64,000 nt of DNA. Source: Acephala macrosclerotiorum (taxonomy: Eukaryota; Ascomycota; Leotiomycetes; Helotiales; Mollisiaceae). The notes under the pieces were generated by a model. The model ran no database searches. It worked only from the letters and a program-made list of their open reading frames with translations, and was not told where the DNA came from. The DNA lies in assembly GCA_014904845.1 (NCBI GenBank), contig MU119279.1:62001-126000 (forward strand), written 5' to 3'. Of the stretch, positions 43,246 to 54,322 are shown in pieces. How positions within the stretch are numbered: the first letter of the stretch is position 1; every line of letters starts with the position of its first letter. The translations under genes and the position numbers were made by a program.

Positions 43246-44319
43246 CAGAGTGCAGAGAACGGAGGGAAGAACAAAGAGGTGACGGAATAGACTGTTGAAG
43301 AGTCTAGCGATTCTCCCACGAAGCCCCACTAATCAACCCATGACCAACGAGAAGGAAAACATGAATCCTTCAATAATCTAGCCTAGAGCTGAAAGAGGCC
43401 AGAGACACAAGTTGCAATTCCTCTTTCTAGACTAGAGAATTCCATGCCTCGAGTTCAATGCAGATGTCAGGAATCAGGATTTGAGGGCTCATAAGACTGC
43501 GAAATAGGGAGCTCATGATAGATGCACAGAAGGATACATCATACGTCAAAATACATACATGAATGCCGACATCACCGGAGATGATAAGGTCCTGGGTTCA
43601 TTTATTCGTGATTCGTCGAGCAGATGGGCTCATATTCTCATTAGCTTCGGTCCCCCGCGCTCTCTTCTGGTTGTTCTGGAGAACCCCCACTTTAGAAGGC
43701 TGTCCTCTACCTTTTTCCAAGGGTGAAACCCTAGGCTGAAGCTCCAGCAGGCTGAACCATCCCGTTCACGGCGGGCTGTTGTTCTCCGCTTCACTTCCCA
43801 AGGGGACGAAGCACAGAGACCTCGAAATACCAGTCACCTGTGAAGCGGACTAAGGAGAACAGGCCTACGCATGTCGAATCTACAAAAGCCAGTCAATGTG
43901 CGTCGTAACCACCAGAGATTTCATGGCTCAAGGACGGAAGCATAGACGCTGCATTTTAAGCGAAGACCTTCCAGCGTTCTACACATAGTTCGCCATCAAA
44001 CAAAGTACGTACTTGCACGTCTAAACTTAACCACAGCCAAAAAATTAAGCTTCCAAGAGATTTAGAAGTACAAATAATAGAGCAAACATTTACACATTCT
44101 ACGCACAATCGTAATAACAATCACAACATATTTCAAAAAGATTCATATATGTTTTTTTGCTAAAGGCTTTTCATTCGTATCTGACTAGCTCACTAAGAGC
44201 TGCGGTTAATCAAGTACGTACAAGAATCGAACTATCTCTTCTCTTCTATACTTGGTCAATATCTTTCAATCTATCATTCTCACTCATACACTCTTCTCTT
44301 CTCTACTCATCATCAGAAC
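43246..44319. repeat. Intergenic with direct repeat copy 2
   Basis: No gene is seen. From about 43788 the sequence is similar to 40741 onward (shared AGACCTCGAAATAC, CTACGCA, GACGCTGCAT, AAAGATTCATAT, CATTCGTATCT). It is the 3' flank of the CBM18 gene, now cut off from it by the hAT insertion at 44320. Confidence 0.6.
44312..44319. repeat. hAT target-site duplication, left (ATCAGAAC)
   Basis: An exact 8-bp match to 47372-47379 directly abuts the left terminal repeat. Confidence 0.85.
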
Positions 44320-47300
44320 CAGTGTGACAAATTCAATTCATTGAATAGAATATAAGGTCTTATTCATATTCTATTTAACCTTAAATGGCTATACTTATAT
44401 TCTATTCTATTTTAGTCAACGTATTTAGAATATATTTAAATAAATTGAATAGCACGTGATAATATATAGGCTTAATCGGAAATGTCGGCGCTACGCTACT
44501 CGAGTGCTAAGCGAGAATAATCGAACTTCTTAGAAGATTCGAGACTTTTGCTACTTTGCTTAAAAATTTAATAACTTTATAAATTAATTACTTAAAAATA
44601 AAATAATTAATTAATCTTCGAATATTCTAGTTTATAATTGATTTATAATTATTAGAAATCTTAGAAATATTTAGAATAATATAATTCTCTTCGATTTTTA
44701 TTATTTTTATTTATATAATTAAATTAATAATAAATCAACTATTTATTCTACGCTTTAATTTTCTATTAAAAATATTTTTATTTATATTCGATATACTTCA
44801 ATTATTATTAATAAAGATTAATCTTAAATAAAATCGTGAAAATTTTGTATTTGATTTTATTAAAAATTAATTTTTTTGTTTTAAGTATAAATTATTCGAA
44901 AAAATACTTAATTTAATTAAAGAAAATAAAGATTATTCTTTAATTCTACGTATTGTAACGATTAAATGTTTATATGATAATTGCAAGTAAATTATTTAAT
45001 AAATTATAAATATTTAAAACTTATTAATATATTTTAATAAAAAATTTAATAATTAACGAGTTAATTAATTTACGTCTAATTATTTGATTTTAAAAATTTT
45101 TAAATAGATTTAATTAATAGTATATAATTTTTTAAAGAAATAATATTTTATTTAAATAAATATATATATTTTCTATTAAAATCTATTTTATAAATTAAAT
45201 ATATTAATAATTTTATTTAGCAATATATCGTTAATTTATTAAAAAGTTTTAATAAATAAATTAAAATTTTTTTACTTTTTTAAAAAATTAAATATTAAAA
45301 AAAAAAAAAAAAAAAATTTAAAACTTATAGTAGTTTTTTTTTCGATTTTAAACGCTTGAATTGTAATTAATTAAAATGTTTATTTTAGTATTATAATATA
45401 AATTATTTTTTTTTTAAAAAAAGAATTTACTAATTAATTTTTAGTTATTTTATTAATAAAAATTTCGAATTAAGATCTTTTTTTTTAGTAATAAAAGATT
45501 TTAAAAAGAAATATTTTAGAGTATATATAAATGAAGTATTAAAAGAAACTTTAAAAGAATACGAAATTGATTCGAATATTATAAAGTAATTTTAATAAAT
45601 TTATAATTAAAAATTAATTACTAATTATTTTATTTATAGTATTACTCGAGATAATACTAGTTTAAACGATACTTTTATAGTAGTTTTTAAACGGTATTAT
45701 TCTTTTGATTATATTATTTTTTTAAAGAGAGATATATTTTATTTAGTTTACGTATTTAATTTTGTAGTTTAAAATATTTTATAAGTTATTATAAAGAACG
45801 ATTATAATTTTTTTGACGATCGAAACGTTTATAATGCCGACGATAATAATATAAATTAAATAATTAAAGAAGTTTTAAGTAAATTTTATTTAGTTTAAAT
45901 TTTAAAGAATTTATTAATAATGTTTTTAAATTTTTTTTATTTAAAAAAAAATTCGAAAGATTATTATTAATATTCGATATTTTTAAGAAAATAGAAAAAT
46001 ATTAAATGACTATAATTAAATAAATATTTTAATATTTTAATATTTTTTTAATTAAATTATTAATTTTTTTTAAATTAAAAAACTCGATAGTTTTTTATTG
46101 TTTTAATACTAGAAAACTTTATATATTTATTCGATACTATTATAGCAATTATACGTTAATCGAAAATAAAAGCTTTTAAAAATAATAAATTATTATTATT
46201 TAAAAAAGAAATCGATTATATTCGAAAATATTTTAAGATTTTTTTTATTTTTATTAAAATTACGATTAAATTATAAATCGGAAAATATTCGACTATATAT
46301 TATTTTATACTAGAAGTATATAAAGTTTATAATAAACTTAATAAAATTAAAAAAAAAGTAAATATAAATATTTTTAATAGATTTCTTTTTTTTGTATTCT
46401 CGTTTCGTTTAATTTCGTTTAAATTTTGAGAATACTCTATTTTTTAAAAATTATAATATAATCGTTTATTAATAGTTTTATTAACTTTTTTATAGAATTT
46501 AGTATTTTCTAATATTATTAATTTTAATATAGTTAAATTAAGAAAATACTTTTCTAAAATCGATCAAATTAGCTAATTAAATAAAGTTTTATATATTTTT
46601 TTAATTTTTAATCCTCGAATAAAAAAAGAAAATTTAGAAGTTATTAGATTAATTAGAACTCAAGTAATTAATATTAATACTAAATTGGATATTATATATT
46701 AAAAAAAAATTATTTATTTTTAATATTTATTTAATTATTAATTTTTTAAAATTTTATTAATTTAAATTTTAAATATGAAAAAAATTATTATTTTATTTTG
46801 CTTTTTATTTAAGAAACTAAAAATATTACTTTAAAATAAAAAGAAAAAAATGATAATATTTATATAAATAGAGAAAACGAAGAAATTGAAAATAAATATC
46901 CAGTTTTATTTTTAATAATTCGAAATTATTTACAAATTTTAATTATTTCGACTTTTTTTAAACGTTTTTTTTATAAGGAGCTTTAATTATTAATAAGACT
47001 CGAAATAGACTTTCAAAAAAAACTTTTGAAATGATTTTATGTCTTAAAAATTAAAGAGTTATTAAAGAAAATATTATAAAAAATAAGAAAGAAATCGAAA
47101 TAAATATAGAAAATCAATTTATAATTTAATTTGTAATAATTTTCTAGTTTTTTTGTATATAGAATAATAAAAAATAATATGTTTTTATATTATTAAATTA
47201 TAAAGATTATATAATTTCGATAAATATTTTAATTTTAATTTTTTATTTTTTAATATATAAAATTCACGTGATATTCTGAATATTTTCAAAATCATATATT

Positions 47301-47371
47301 CATATTCTATTCTATTCTATTCAAAATATTCAGAGTATATTTAAATAATTGGAATATTTTTGGTCACGCTG
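44320..47371. mobile_element. hAT-superfamily DNA transposon, complete ends, heavily AT-mutated
   Basis: The left end CAGTGTGACAAA and the reverse-complemented right end CAGCGTGACCAAA form short hAT-type terminal inverted repeats. ATCAGAAC is duplicated exactly on both sides (44312-44319 and 47372-47379), the 8-bp target duplication of hAT elements. The 3052-bp body is extremely AT-rich with few intact frames. Plus-strand remnants of the transposase C-terminus are readable: YPVLFLIIRNYLQI at 46897-46938, then from 46977 GALIINKTRNRLSKKTFEMILCLKN followed by TAA where Trp is expected. This is the hAT dimerisation region. Near-total loss of GC with preserved ends and duplication is what RIP produces in ascomycetes. 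It inserted at the stop codon of the CBM18 gene. Confidence 0.9.
46897..47070 (+). pseudogene. hAT transposase C-terminal (dimerisation) region, remnant
   Basis: The YPVLFLIIRNYLQI frame and the downstream RNRLSKKTFEMILCLKN frame are offset by one base near 46975. The motif order and spacing match hAT C-termini. Stops replace the expected Trp codon. Confidence 0.75.
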
Positions 47372-47379
47372 ATCAGAAC
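47372..47379. repeat. hAT target-site duplication, right (ATCAGAAC)
   Basis: An exact 8-bp match to 44312-44319. The stop codon (TGA, 47375-47373 on the minus strand) of the CBM18 gene lies inside this copy, so the reading frame end is preserved. Confidence 0.85.
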
Positions 47380-48563
47380 AAGAATCGTCCAGCGACACTT
47401 CTCTTCAATGAGAGGAACGTACTATTGTCAAGCTTGGAGCAGTCTCCGAAGCCGATCTCACAAGTGAAATTACCGCAGTAATCAGCACCCGCGCCACAGT
47501 TCCCGTACATAGAGCAGCAGAGTCCAGTTGGACATTTGGTTCCCACCTTAGCACCACAGGTTCCGTCAGTTGAGACTGGGAGGATGGGCATTGTGGCTGG
47601 CTCTGTTGGGTGGGGATGCGAGCCTGGGGTATGGGTTGTGTATCTAGGGGTGCCCGTGCCTGTGGGGTAGATCGTGTGCGAAGCGCGAGTTGTCATAGTC
47701 GCGTTTCTTGTATAGGTGAAGTTGTAGCTACCCGGGAATCCAAACGCGTGGCGCTTGTATCCCGACGAATTTGGTCCTGGGCCTGCAGTTGCAATTGCGG
47801 ATGGGAAAGGGGAAGAGATAATGGTATTTGACGAGTTATCTTTCGCTCCGTTTCCGAGTCCGTTGACGGGTTGACAGTTGCCGAAGATGGTGTCGATCTC
47901 AGAGGCCATAGGCACGGTGTGCATCATGGTCGTATCCGGACCGGCGTTGGGGAACATGACTTCCTTGCTAGGGTCGCGAGTACACGAGTTGTTCAAGTCA
48001 GAGACGAAAACATCTGGGCGGGAGGCGAAGGGGATTCTGGGGGCGACAGCCTCAGAAGCAGCTGAGAGAATCTCGACAGCGGCGCAGGACTGGTACACCT
48101 CATTACTGCCTAGAGGGAAGTATGTGAAGGACAGTACGACTGGGCTGGTGGGAGCGTCGGATGGGATGGTGAAGTTGAGTCGTTGCTGGTCTTTGATGCC
48201 CACGCTACCTTCGTAGGAGTGGATGACGGTAAGAGAGCCGTTGTTGCCTGACATGGATATCTGGGCGCTTCCCGAGATGGATTCACCGGTGAGGATGATC
48301 CATGCTGGTTTGCCGGCCTGGTATGTCGTGACAGTCCTGCCGACGCCCGAGGGATCGGTGAACATGTCGGACATGTAGCCTTTGCAGGGGAATTGAGAGG
48401 TAGTCAGGGGCTCCGTGTAGTTGTCGCTGGTGGAGTTTCCGACGAATGCGTTGAAGGTGTAGCGGAGGGGGGTTGGGATACGCATAGTCTGGTATGCGAG
48501 AGTGGAGGGAGTCATCGCCACCAGGGCGATGAGGAGCATCATGAACCGCGTGGTGTAAGACAT
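47373..48563 (-). CDS. Secreted LPMO-like protein with C-terminal CBM18 chitin-binding domain
   Basis: A single exon encodes 396 residues. It opens MSYTTRFMMLLIALVAMTPSTLA, a clear signal peptide. The mature start (YQTMRIPTPLRY, then EPLTTSQFPCKGY) has the shape of fungal AA11-like lytic polysaccharide monooxygenases (M.xPxPxR, then PLxxxxFPCK). The copper-binding N-terminal His of that family is not at the predicted cleavage site; Tyr is there instead. After a Ser/Thr/Pro-rich linker, residues 336-375 form a hevein-type CBM18 with the expected Cys pattern (CG, CP, CCS, GNCG, YCG, C, C). It is probably an extracellular chitin- or cell-wall-binding protein. Catalytic activity is doubtful; the LPMO-like label is an inference from a few motifs. 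The stop lies within the hAT target duplication, and the original 3' flank is now about 3 kb away. Confidence 0.85.
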   Translation of the reverse strand: MSYTTRFMMLLIALVAMTPSTLAYQTMRIPTPLRYTFNAFVGNSTSDNYTEPLTTSQFPCKGYMSDMFTDPSGVGRTVTTYQAGKPAWIILTGESISGSAQISMSGNNGSLTVIHSYEGSVGIKDQQRLNFTIPSDAPTSPVVLSFTYFPLGSNEVYQSCAAVEILSAASEAVAPRIPFASRPDVFVSDLNNSCTRDPSKEVMFPNAGPDTTMMHTVPMASEIDTIFGNCQPVNGLGNGAKDNSSNTIISSPFPSAIATAGPGPNSSGYKRHAFGFPGSYNFTYTRNATMTTRASHTIYPTGTGTPRYTTHTPGSHPHPTEPATMPILPVSTDGTCGAKVGTKCPTGLCCSMYGNCGAGADYCGNFTCEIGFGDCSKLDNSTFLSLKRSVAGRFLF

Positions 48564-50056
48564 TGTGTGTCTTGGGAGAAGTGAGGAGGTAGGCGTAGAT
48601 TGCTGAAGCTTTGTATGCAGGGTGTGAAGTTGCAAGAAGGTCGTGGGTCGAGGATGTTGTTGTGTTAGTTGTGAAGGCAGTTGAAAGTAATGAAGTGAAA
48701 AATGTAAGATGTATTGGAGAGGAGTATATATGTAAGGCTCGAACTTGCTGTCTAGGAGAATGGCATTGTTCATTAATAAAGACGGCGATGGGGCTGTGAT
48801 TGTTCAGTGGGGAATCATCTTCTGCGGACAACACTTGACAACCGGGACCTTCCACAACCAATGAAATTATGCGAAGAACAATAGCTTTGTACTCGCTTTC
48901 GAAAAGGCATATACTTGATGAAAGAGCAAGAGCAGTCAGAAGGATGTATGACGACATCAGAGAAAGAATACTCGGGCCCTAGTCAGAGGCTCAAATCTTC
49001 AACAAAGGCATAAATGGAAAATTACTGTCCCATTCACTAGAGTGAGATTGCTGCGGTCGTATCATCTCTTTGGAACCTAAGAAGCATAATGAATCCAAGA
49101 ATGCAGCATTTAATGCGAGGAAAGATTTCCACGAGAAGCGCGTGAGAGGTGCTGGAGGAAGAAGAAAGAAAAGAGAGGATGATCTAAGTGGCCGACGCTT
49201 CGGTGGCTCTTTGTCACAGAAAATTCATCCTTGCACAGAAACTGCCCACAAGGCTTTGTCTTCGCGACTTTACACGAGACAACCAGATCTTCCTCATCCT
49301 TTGTGCTCAGTCAGAGCCTTAAACGAAGTCGTCACAACGCTGATGGCACCCCCGGGTTAGTGGACGCACTTGCTTTGCCGTAGCGCATTTAGCAGCGAGC
49401 CTCGCTAATAAGCTCGCCTACCAAATTATAGGGGAGAGGCTTGATAAGACACGTTACGGTGAAATTAGCCCCATAGCAGGTCATGAGAATTTGATTTATT
49501 GCACATGATATAGATGGTACTCCTATGGACTCCCTATAGCTTTCTCGAACATCTCTGAATATTTCCAAGGAAAACTCAATTCGAGTGCGGGTGCGGTAGA
49601 TGAGGGGCAAAAGAGTCACGTGCTGTGATTCAACCTAGATATTGAAATCTAGAAGCTTGTGGGAGTCCCTTGTAGATCATGAGTGGCATCGTTGCTCTAT
49701 GAAGCAATTATTTGTACATAGACAGAGTGCGTCCTTAATGAAACTCTGATAGCGAAGGTGGGCAAAATATGTCTCGGTGAGCAGGATGGGATGAAGCGCA
49801 TATGCGCAACCACAAAGTCTGGCCCAATTAATCAGCCAATCAATAGGACGTGAAACGCCTCGTTTGGGTCACAGATTAGGTTTCCTCAAGCGATTGTCCT
49901 TCTTATCCTCCCTTCTCATATTCCCTCCATCTCCACAGTCTGACGACTGTCATGATCATTTCCCCACGAGTTTTCAACGACACGGCGGCCGTTCACCTTT
50001 ACTTCGAACTCTAGGAAAGTAAGAGCCGTGCCTTAACTTAAGTGGACTCATGTAAA
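48564..50056. other. Intergenic, no gene seen
   Basis: This 1.5-kb stretch upstream of the CBM18 gene and of the HET relic holds no convincing exon, tRNA or repeat. The CBM18 frame remains open upstream to 48773 but has no signal-peptide-compatible start there. Confidence 0.45.
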
Positions 50057-52186
50057 ATGGAGACCTCTACAGCTGAAGGTTTGCGGTTTTCCAAGCTGTG
50101 TCCCATGTGCCGCAACATTTTTAATCATGGCGAAGAGATAAGGAAGAAGATGAGAATTCTCACTGGGTACTTGGAACTGCCCTATCATACGCACGTGTCT
50201 TTATTGAATGCATTAGCAACTGGCGGATGCGTGATCTGTTTGCGCTTTTTGGAGAGTGCACAACTTTTTCGAGACTTTCAAGACGGCAAATTTGTTGAAT
50301 TGCGGCAGAGTGTTATGCGCATTGTAGCTGATTGGTCTCCGTCGCCTGGTATTAGCATCAACGAAAGCAAAAACCTTCAATTGTCTGTATTTCTTCAGGG
50401 TCCAGAAGGTGCCGGACCTGTGCAAAGTCCCCATGTTGTATTGCAAGTCGCTGAACAATCTGTGGGTAGGAAGACAAACGACCACAATATCACATAAGTA
50501 AGCAAAAGCTAACCCTCAATGAATGTAGGTTCTAGTCCGATACTAGCTCCTCAAACTGCTTCAGATGCCACTCTTGAGTTTGCAAGAAAATGGATTGAAG
50601 ACTGCCAAACCTCGCATCCAAGATGTCCTCTAGCGATGGGATTTAAACCTCCTACTCGACTGGTAGACATTAGTAGCGAAAATATTCAACTTTGTACTAC
50701 CAAGGAAAGGGGCATACACCTACCGTACGCGACTTTAAGCCATTGCTGGGGAACAGTTCCATTCTTCACCCTTACTCGAAGTAATCTTGTATCTCTACTC
50801 CAAGGGATTCCGTTCCAAAGTCCCACGAAAACATTTCAAGATGCAATCGCGGTGTCTCGCCGTCTAGGGTTCTTTTTCATCTAGATAGATTCCTTATGCA
50901 TCATCTAAGATGACGAGGATGATTAGCGCCGGGAGTCTGCTTTGATGAGTCGAGTCTATGTTAACACTGTAGTCAATATTGCAGCAAGCCAGGCCGAAAA
51001 TGGATCGTTCGGGCTCTTCGCGGAACGAAACCCGCGGAAAGTGGATCGCCAGTTCATTCGGTCAAGTACGTCTGATGTTTACGAAGTTCTGGGTAACGAT
51101 TCATACAATCGTTGTGTAGTTAAAGCACCTCTTTCGGTCCGGGGATGGGCGTTCCAAGAACGATTCCTATCAGCGCGTACCCTTCATTTCACGGGCGAGC
51201 AGCTCTTTTGAGAGTGCCGGTCAGGGATCATCAACGAATTGTTGCCGAATGGGATCCCAAGAGCTCAAATGATTCGCTTTAAATTCCCTCACGATCGCGA
51301 GAACATCAAGTCTTGGTTTGAAGCCGTGGTTCTTTACTCTCGTACCAGTCTCACATATTTAACGGATAAGCTGGTAGCACTCTCCGGAATTGCTCGCCAC
51401 TTCCAGTAGATCTGCAAAGATAAATACATTGGGGGTCTATGGCGAAAGGATATCGGACGACAACTCTGTTGGGCAGTCGTCAACTACTGCACAAGGAACG
51501 AGCCTACCACTTATCAGGCAAAGACTTTCTCTTGGGCAAGCACGAACCAACCTATAAGTTGGGATTTTGGCAGGCTCGATGACATTACGGGTCATGGGAG
51601 ATATCGTGCCCTCATTTCCATAAAAAGCGTTACAACCGTTCCTGTCGGGAAGGATCCTCTGGGTCAGCTTAGAGATGCAACACTATAGATTAATACTGGT
51701 TCTTTCATTCATGGCCGCATATTCTTCAACAAGCCGGAATATAGAAAAGTGACCTTCGAGCTTCAAATGAGTGATGATGTGGCTCCCATAGAGACCTTTG
51801 TTCAGACCTTTTACGACATTAAAATTGTCGATTCGAGAGCGGAGAAAAACGTGTATATCCTCCCAGTTCTGGAATCCTTGACATCAGGAGGATTGCGTTT
51901 TCTTCTGAAACCGCCTCCACAATAAAATGAGACGCATATTTTGATTCGAGGACTGATAGTGGCTACCGGGGACGGACCTGGACTAAGGCTCACGTCAACC
52001 TCGAGAATGCATGGTCACTTTACTCGATTAGGAGTTGTAGACCTCGAGTTCGTTTTCACAAGCTACGAGGAGCTAATGAAGACGCTGCAGAAGGATCCAA
52101 CATCCTTGATGGACAGAAACATGTACCAAAAAGTCCTCGGTCCCAATAAGGATGGTGTACAGTACTATGCTGTCACGCTCGTCTGA
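50057..52186 (+). pseudogene. HET-domain gene inactivated by RIP-type nonsense changes
   Basis: Exon 1 50057-50465 and exon 2 50529-52186 join in phase 1 (intron GTAGGA...AATGTAG with a GCTAAC branch). The second exon stays in one frame for about 550 codons but holds seven stops at 50882, 50906, 50924, 51209, 51407, 51686 and 51923. At the HET core the text reads TLSHCWGT, then I-stop-IDSLCII-stop-DDED-stop-RRES, where family members have IWIDSLCIIQDDxxDW. The changes are thus TGG to TAG and CAA to TAA, i.e. CpA to TpA on one strand or the other. No indels are seen. Other family motifs remain (RGWAFQERFLSARTLHF). Intact HET proteins trigger incompatibility-type cell death or have unknown roles. 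The absence of indels suggests a burst of RIP followed by little further decay. Confidence 0.85.
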
Positions 52187-52681
52187 ACCAGTTCGCCGCT
52201 TGCTCGGCGGACCTTCGAAGAGCAAGGACCATGCTGGTCACTTGAATTTTAAAGTCTTACAAAGATTTGGGCAGCATGTCATTACATATAGTCGTGTGAT
52301 CTACCAGTTCAAAGTATGTAAACACAACAGTGAAGAAAGATGGTGAAAAGAGCGGGGGTGCGGGGTAAGTTTAGCATTAGTGAGGGGCTCGCCTAGGGCT
52401 CAGGGTGGGGTTTCTAGCAATTTTGGCCCTTAGGCCTCGATCACAACTTCCTTCAATATCTTGACAGATCCTCAAAGCAGAGCAAATTTCTTGATAATTA
52501 TATATTCAAGGTATCATCTCTATTTAGACAAAATCATATTGCATAGATACTCGTTCGATTCCATACCTCGTCTCAACCTCAAATTATCGTATGGACAAGT
52601 CAGCACACCCGGAAACCTTCTGCTCCCAAAACAAATAACGATAGGTGCATAAATATAAGTGCAGAATCCCATACATAACAA
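52187..52681. other. Intergenic, no gene seen
   Basis: This is the 3' flank of the HET relic and of the mucin-like sensor gene. No feature was recognised. Confidence 0.45.
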
Positions 52682-54322
52682 TCAGTAAGTCAACGGATAC
52701 GCAGCCGAATCCTTGATCGGATATGGCGCCGACTCCCCAGCCATCTCATGATTCGTCCCACCCACTGGGTATGTATGATCACTCGGCTCTCCCGACATCT
52801 CCATCCTTCCACCTGGATACGTATTATTATGTTCTCCGGAAAGCTCCTGAACGGCTGGAACCATGTTCACATAAGGTGGTGCCGGACTCCTAGGTGTGGA
52901 AACTGCTGACACCACTGAGCCAGGACGAACTTCTTGTTGAACTAGTGTGGGAGGAGTTTGGACTTGGAGGTTTGGCGCTCCTGCGGGTGCGGAGTAGTAT
53001 GTGTTTTGTTGCGCGGGCTGCATTGGTTGAGTTGCTTGCCGCTGCGGCTGTGACTGTGGCTGTTGGTATGGGACGTATGAGGGTTGAACGGCAGCAGCGG
53101 CTTGAGGTGGAGGAGAGCTGTATCGCTGCTCGGGGCTTGCAGACGTCGCCGCATATCCGTTGGAAGCGAAAGCTCCACCTGCTACAGCAGTTGTGTACTT
53201 CTCATTTCGGTATTGGGGTTGAGGAGGAGGAGCTTGCTGGTATTGAACTTGTTGTTGAGGGTTTTGTGGAGGAGGGTCGACTTTTGGGGGGACATAGACT
53301 GCAGCCACTTGAGCGGGGTATTTATCGGATGCGTATTGTGGTTGAGAGGGAGCGTCAGAAATTTCTCGTACTGGTTCTTTCTGTGGACCTTGACGTTGCT
53401 TGCGGAGGCAGAAGAAGATGCCAACTGCGATTGCAGCGAGTAGCGCTAATCCGCCAATCACACCTCCTACTATGGGTCCAACTGGAGTCGGCTTGGATGT
53501 GTTGGTTGCAGTGGGAGAGATTGTCGGAGTAGGTGATAGAGAAGTTGTAGTTGTTGGGCTTGGGCTGGGTGAAGCCGATTTTGAGGCTTTCGAAGAGGAG
53601 CTTGTGAGGATAGGAGAAGATACCGGCGTTGATTGTGACGATGTAATTGGTGCATCAACGACCGTATACGCTCGACCCCTCTCTCCATCGTAGGTCGTGT
53701 AAACAGGAACCAGTGCACCTGAGTATGATGTGCTGTCGCACCAGAGAGCTTCGACTTGCATCCCTACCCACGTTCCGACATTACAATAGGATTCGATTGA
53801 ATCAGTGCTAGTTTTCTAGTCAGCAATGGCCTTTTGCCTTAAACCTCCTGGACTCACCATTTCATGATCCGAAGGTTGGAACTGCACGAGGGATTTGCGA
53901 GGCAGCTTGTAGCACCAGTACCACCAATACAAGAGGTCCAACCATATCTGTAGTTCGAAGTAGTAGCATCAAAGCAAACTATGCTTCCATCCAATCCAGA
54001 TGCTGTAGCAAAGCCACATGTTGAAGTATCACACAGTCCCAGATCCAAGCCTCGAAAAATCTTAGCAGAGCAATAGGCCAAGAATTAGAGTCTTACTAGA
54101 AGATCCGAATTGATAACCACAATTGTCATCGGGCCCCTCGATCAAGGTAAGTTGGGATGATTGCCGTCGAAGAAGGTCTCTGAAGCTTGGTGCTTTTGTT
54201 GGTCGTGGACTCCAGCCTTGCGCATGGATTTCGATGGCATTGTCCACTGGCGTGGCTTTTGGACCTGCGAATGCCAAGGCTGAAATCAACGGACAGAACA
54301 GAAGAACTGTGAATGAGCGCAT
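52682..54322 (-). CDS. Mucin-like single-pass membrane sensor-type protein
   Basis: Exons 54322-54097, 54050-53858 and 53807-52682 join in phase to 514 residues. It starts MRSFTVLLFCPLISALAFAGP (signal peptide), followed by a Cys-rich ectodomain with regularly spaced cysteines (CGYQFG, LCDTSTCGFA, IVCFDATTS, SCIGGTGATSCL, SYCNVGTW, LWCDSTSYSG). A Ser/Thr/Pro-rich stalk (SSSSKASKSASPSPSPTTTTS) leads to one membrane helix (VGPIVGGVIGGLALLAAIAVGIFFCL) with a basic stop (RKQRQG). The cytosolic tail is very rich in Pro and Gln (QQQVQYQQAPPPQPQ). The layout matches fungal cell-wall stress sensors of the WSC/Mid2 kind in architecture, though the Cys pattern is not a WSC domain. It is likely a plasma-membrane, O-glycosylated surface protein. 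Confidence 0.82.

Noticed and set aside
44320..47371. AT-rich block as centromere fragment, mitochondrial insertion or giant intron
   Set aside because: Exact 8-bp flanking duplications, hAT-type ends and a hAT dimerisation motif explain it as a transposon.
52545..52575. tRNA B-box-like GTTCGATTCC
   Set aside because: No matching A-box or cloverleaf arms could be drawn around it.
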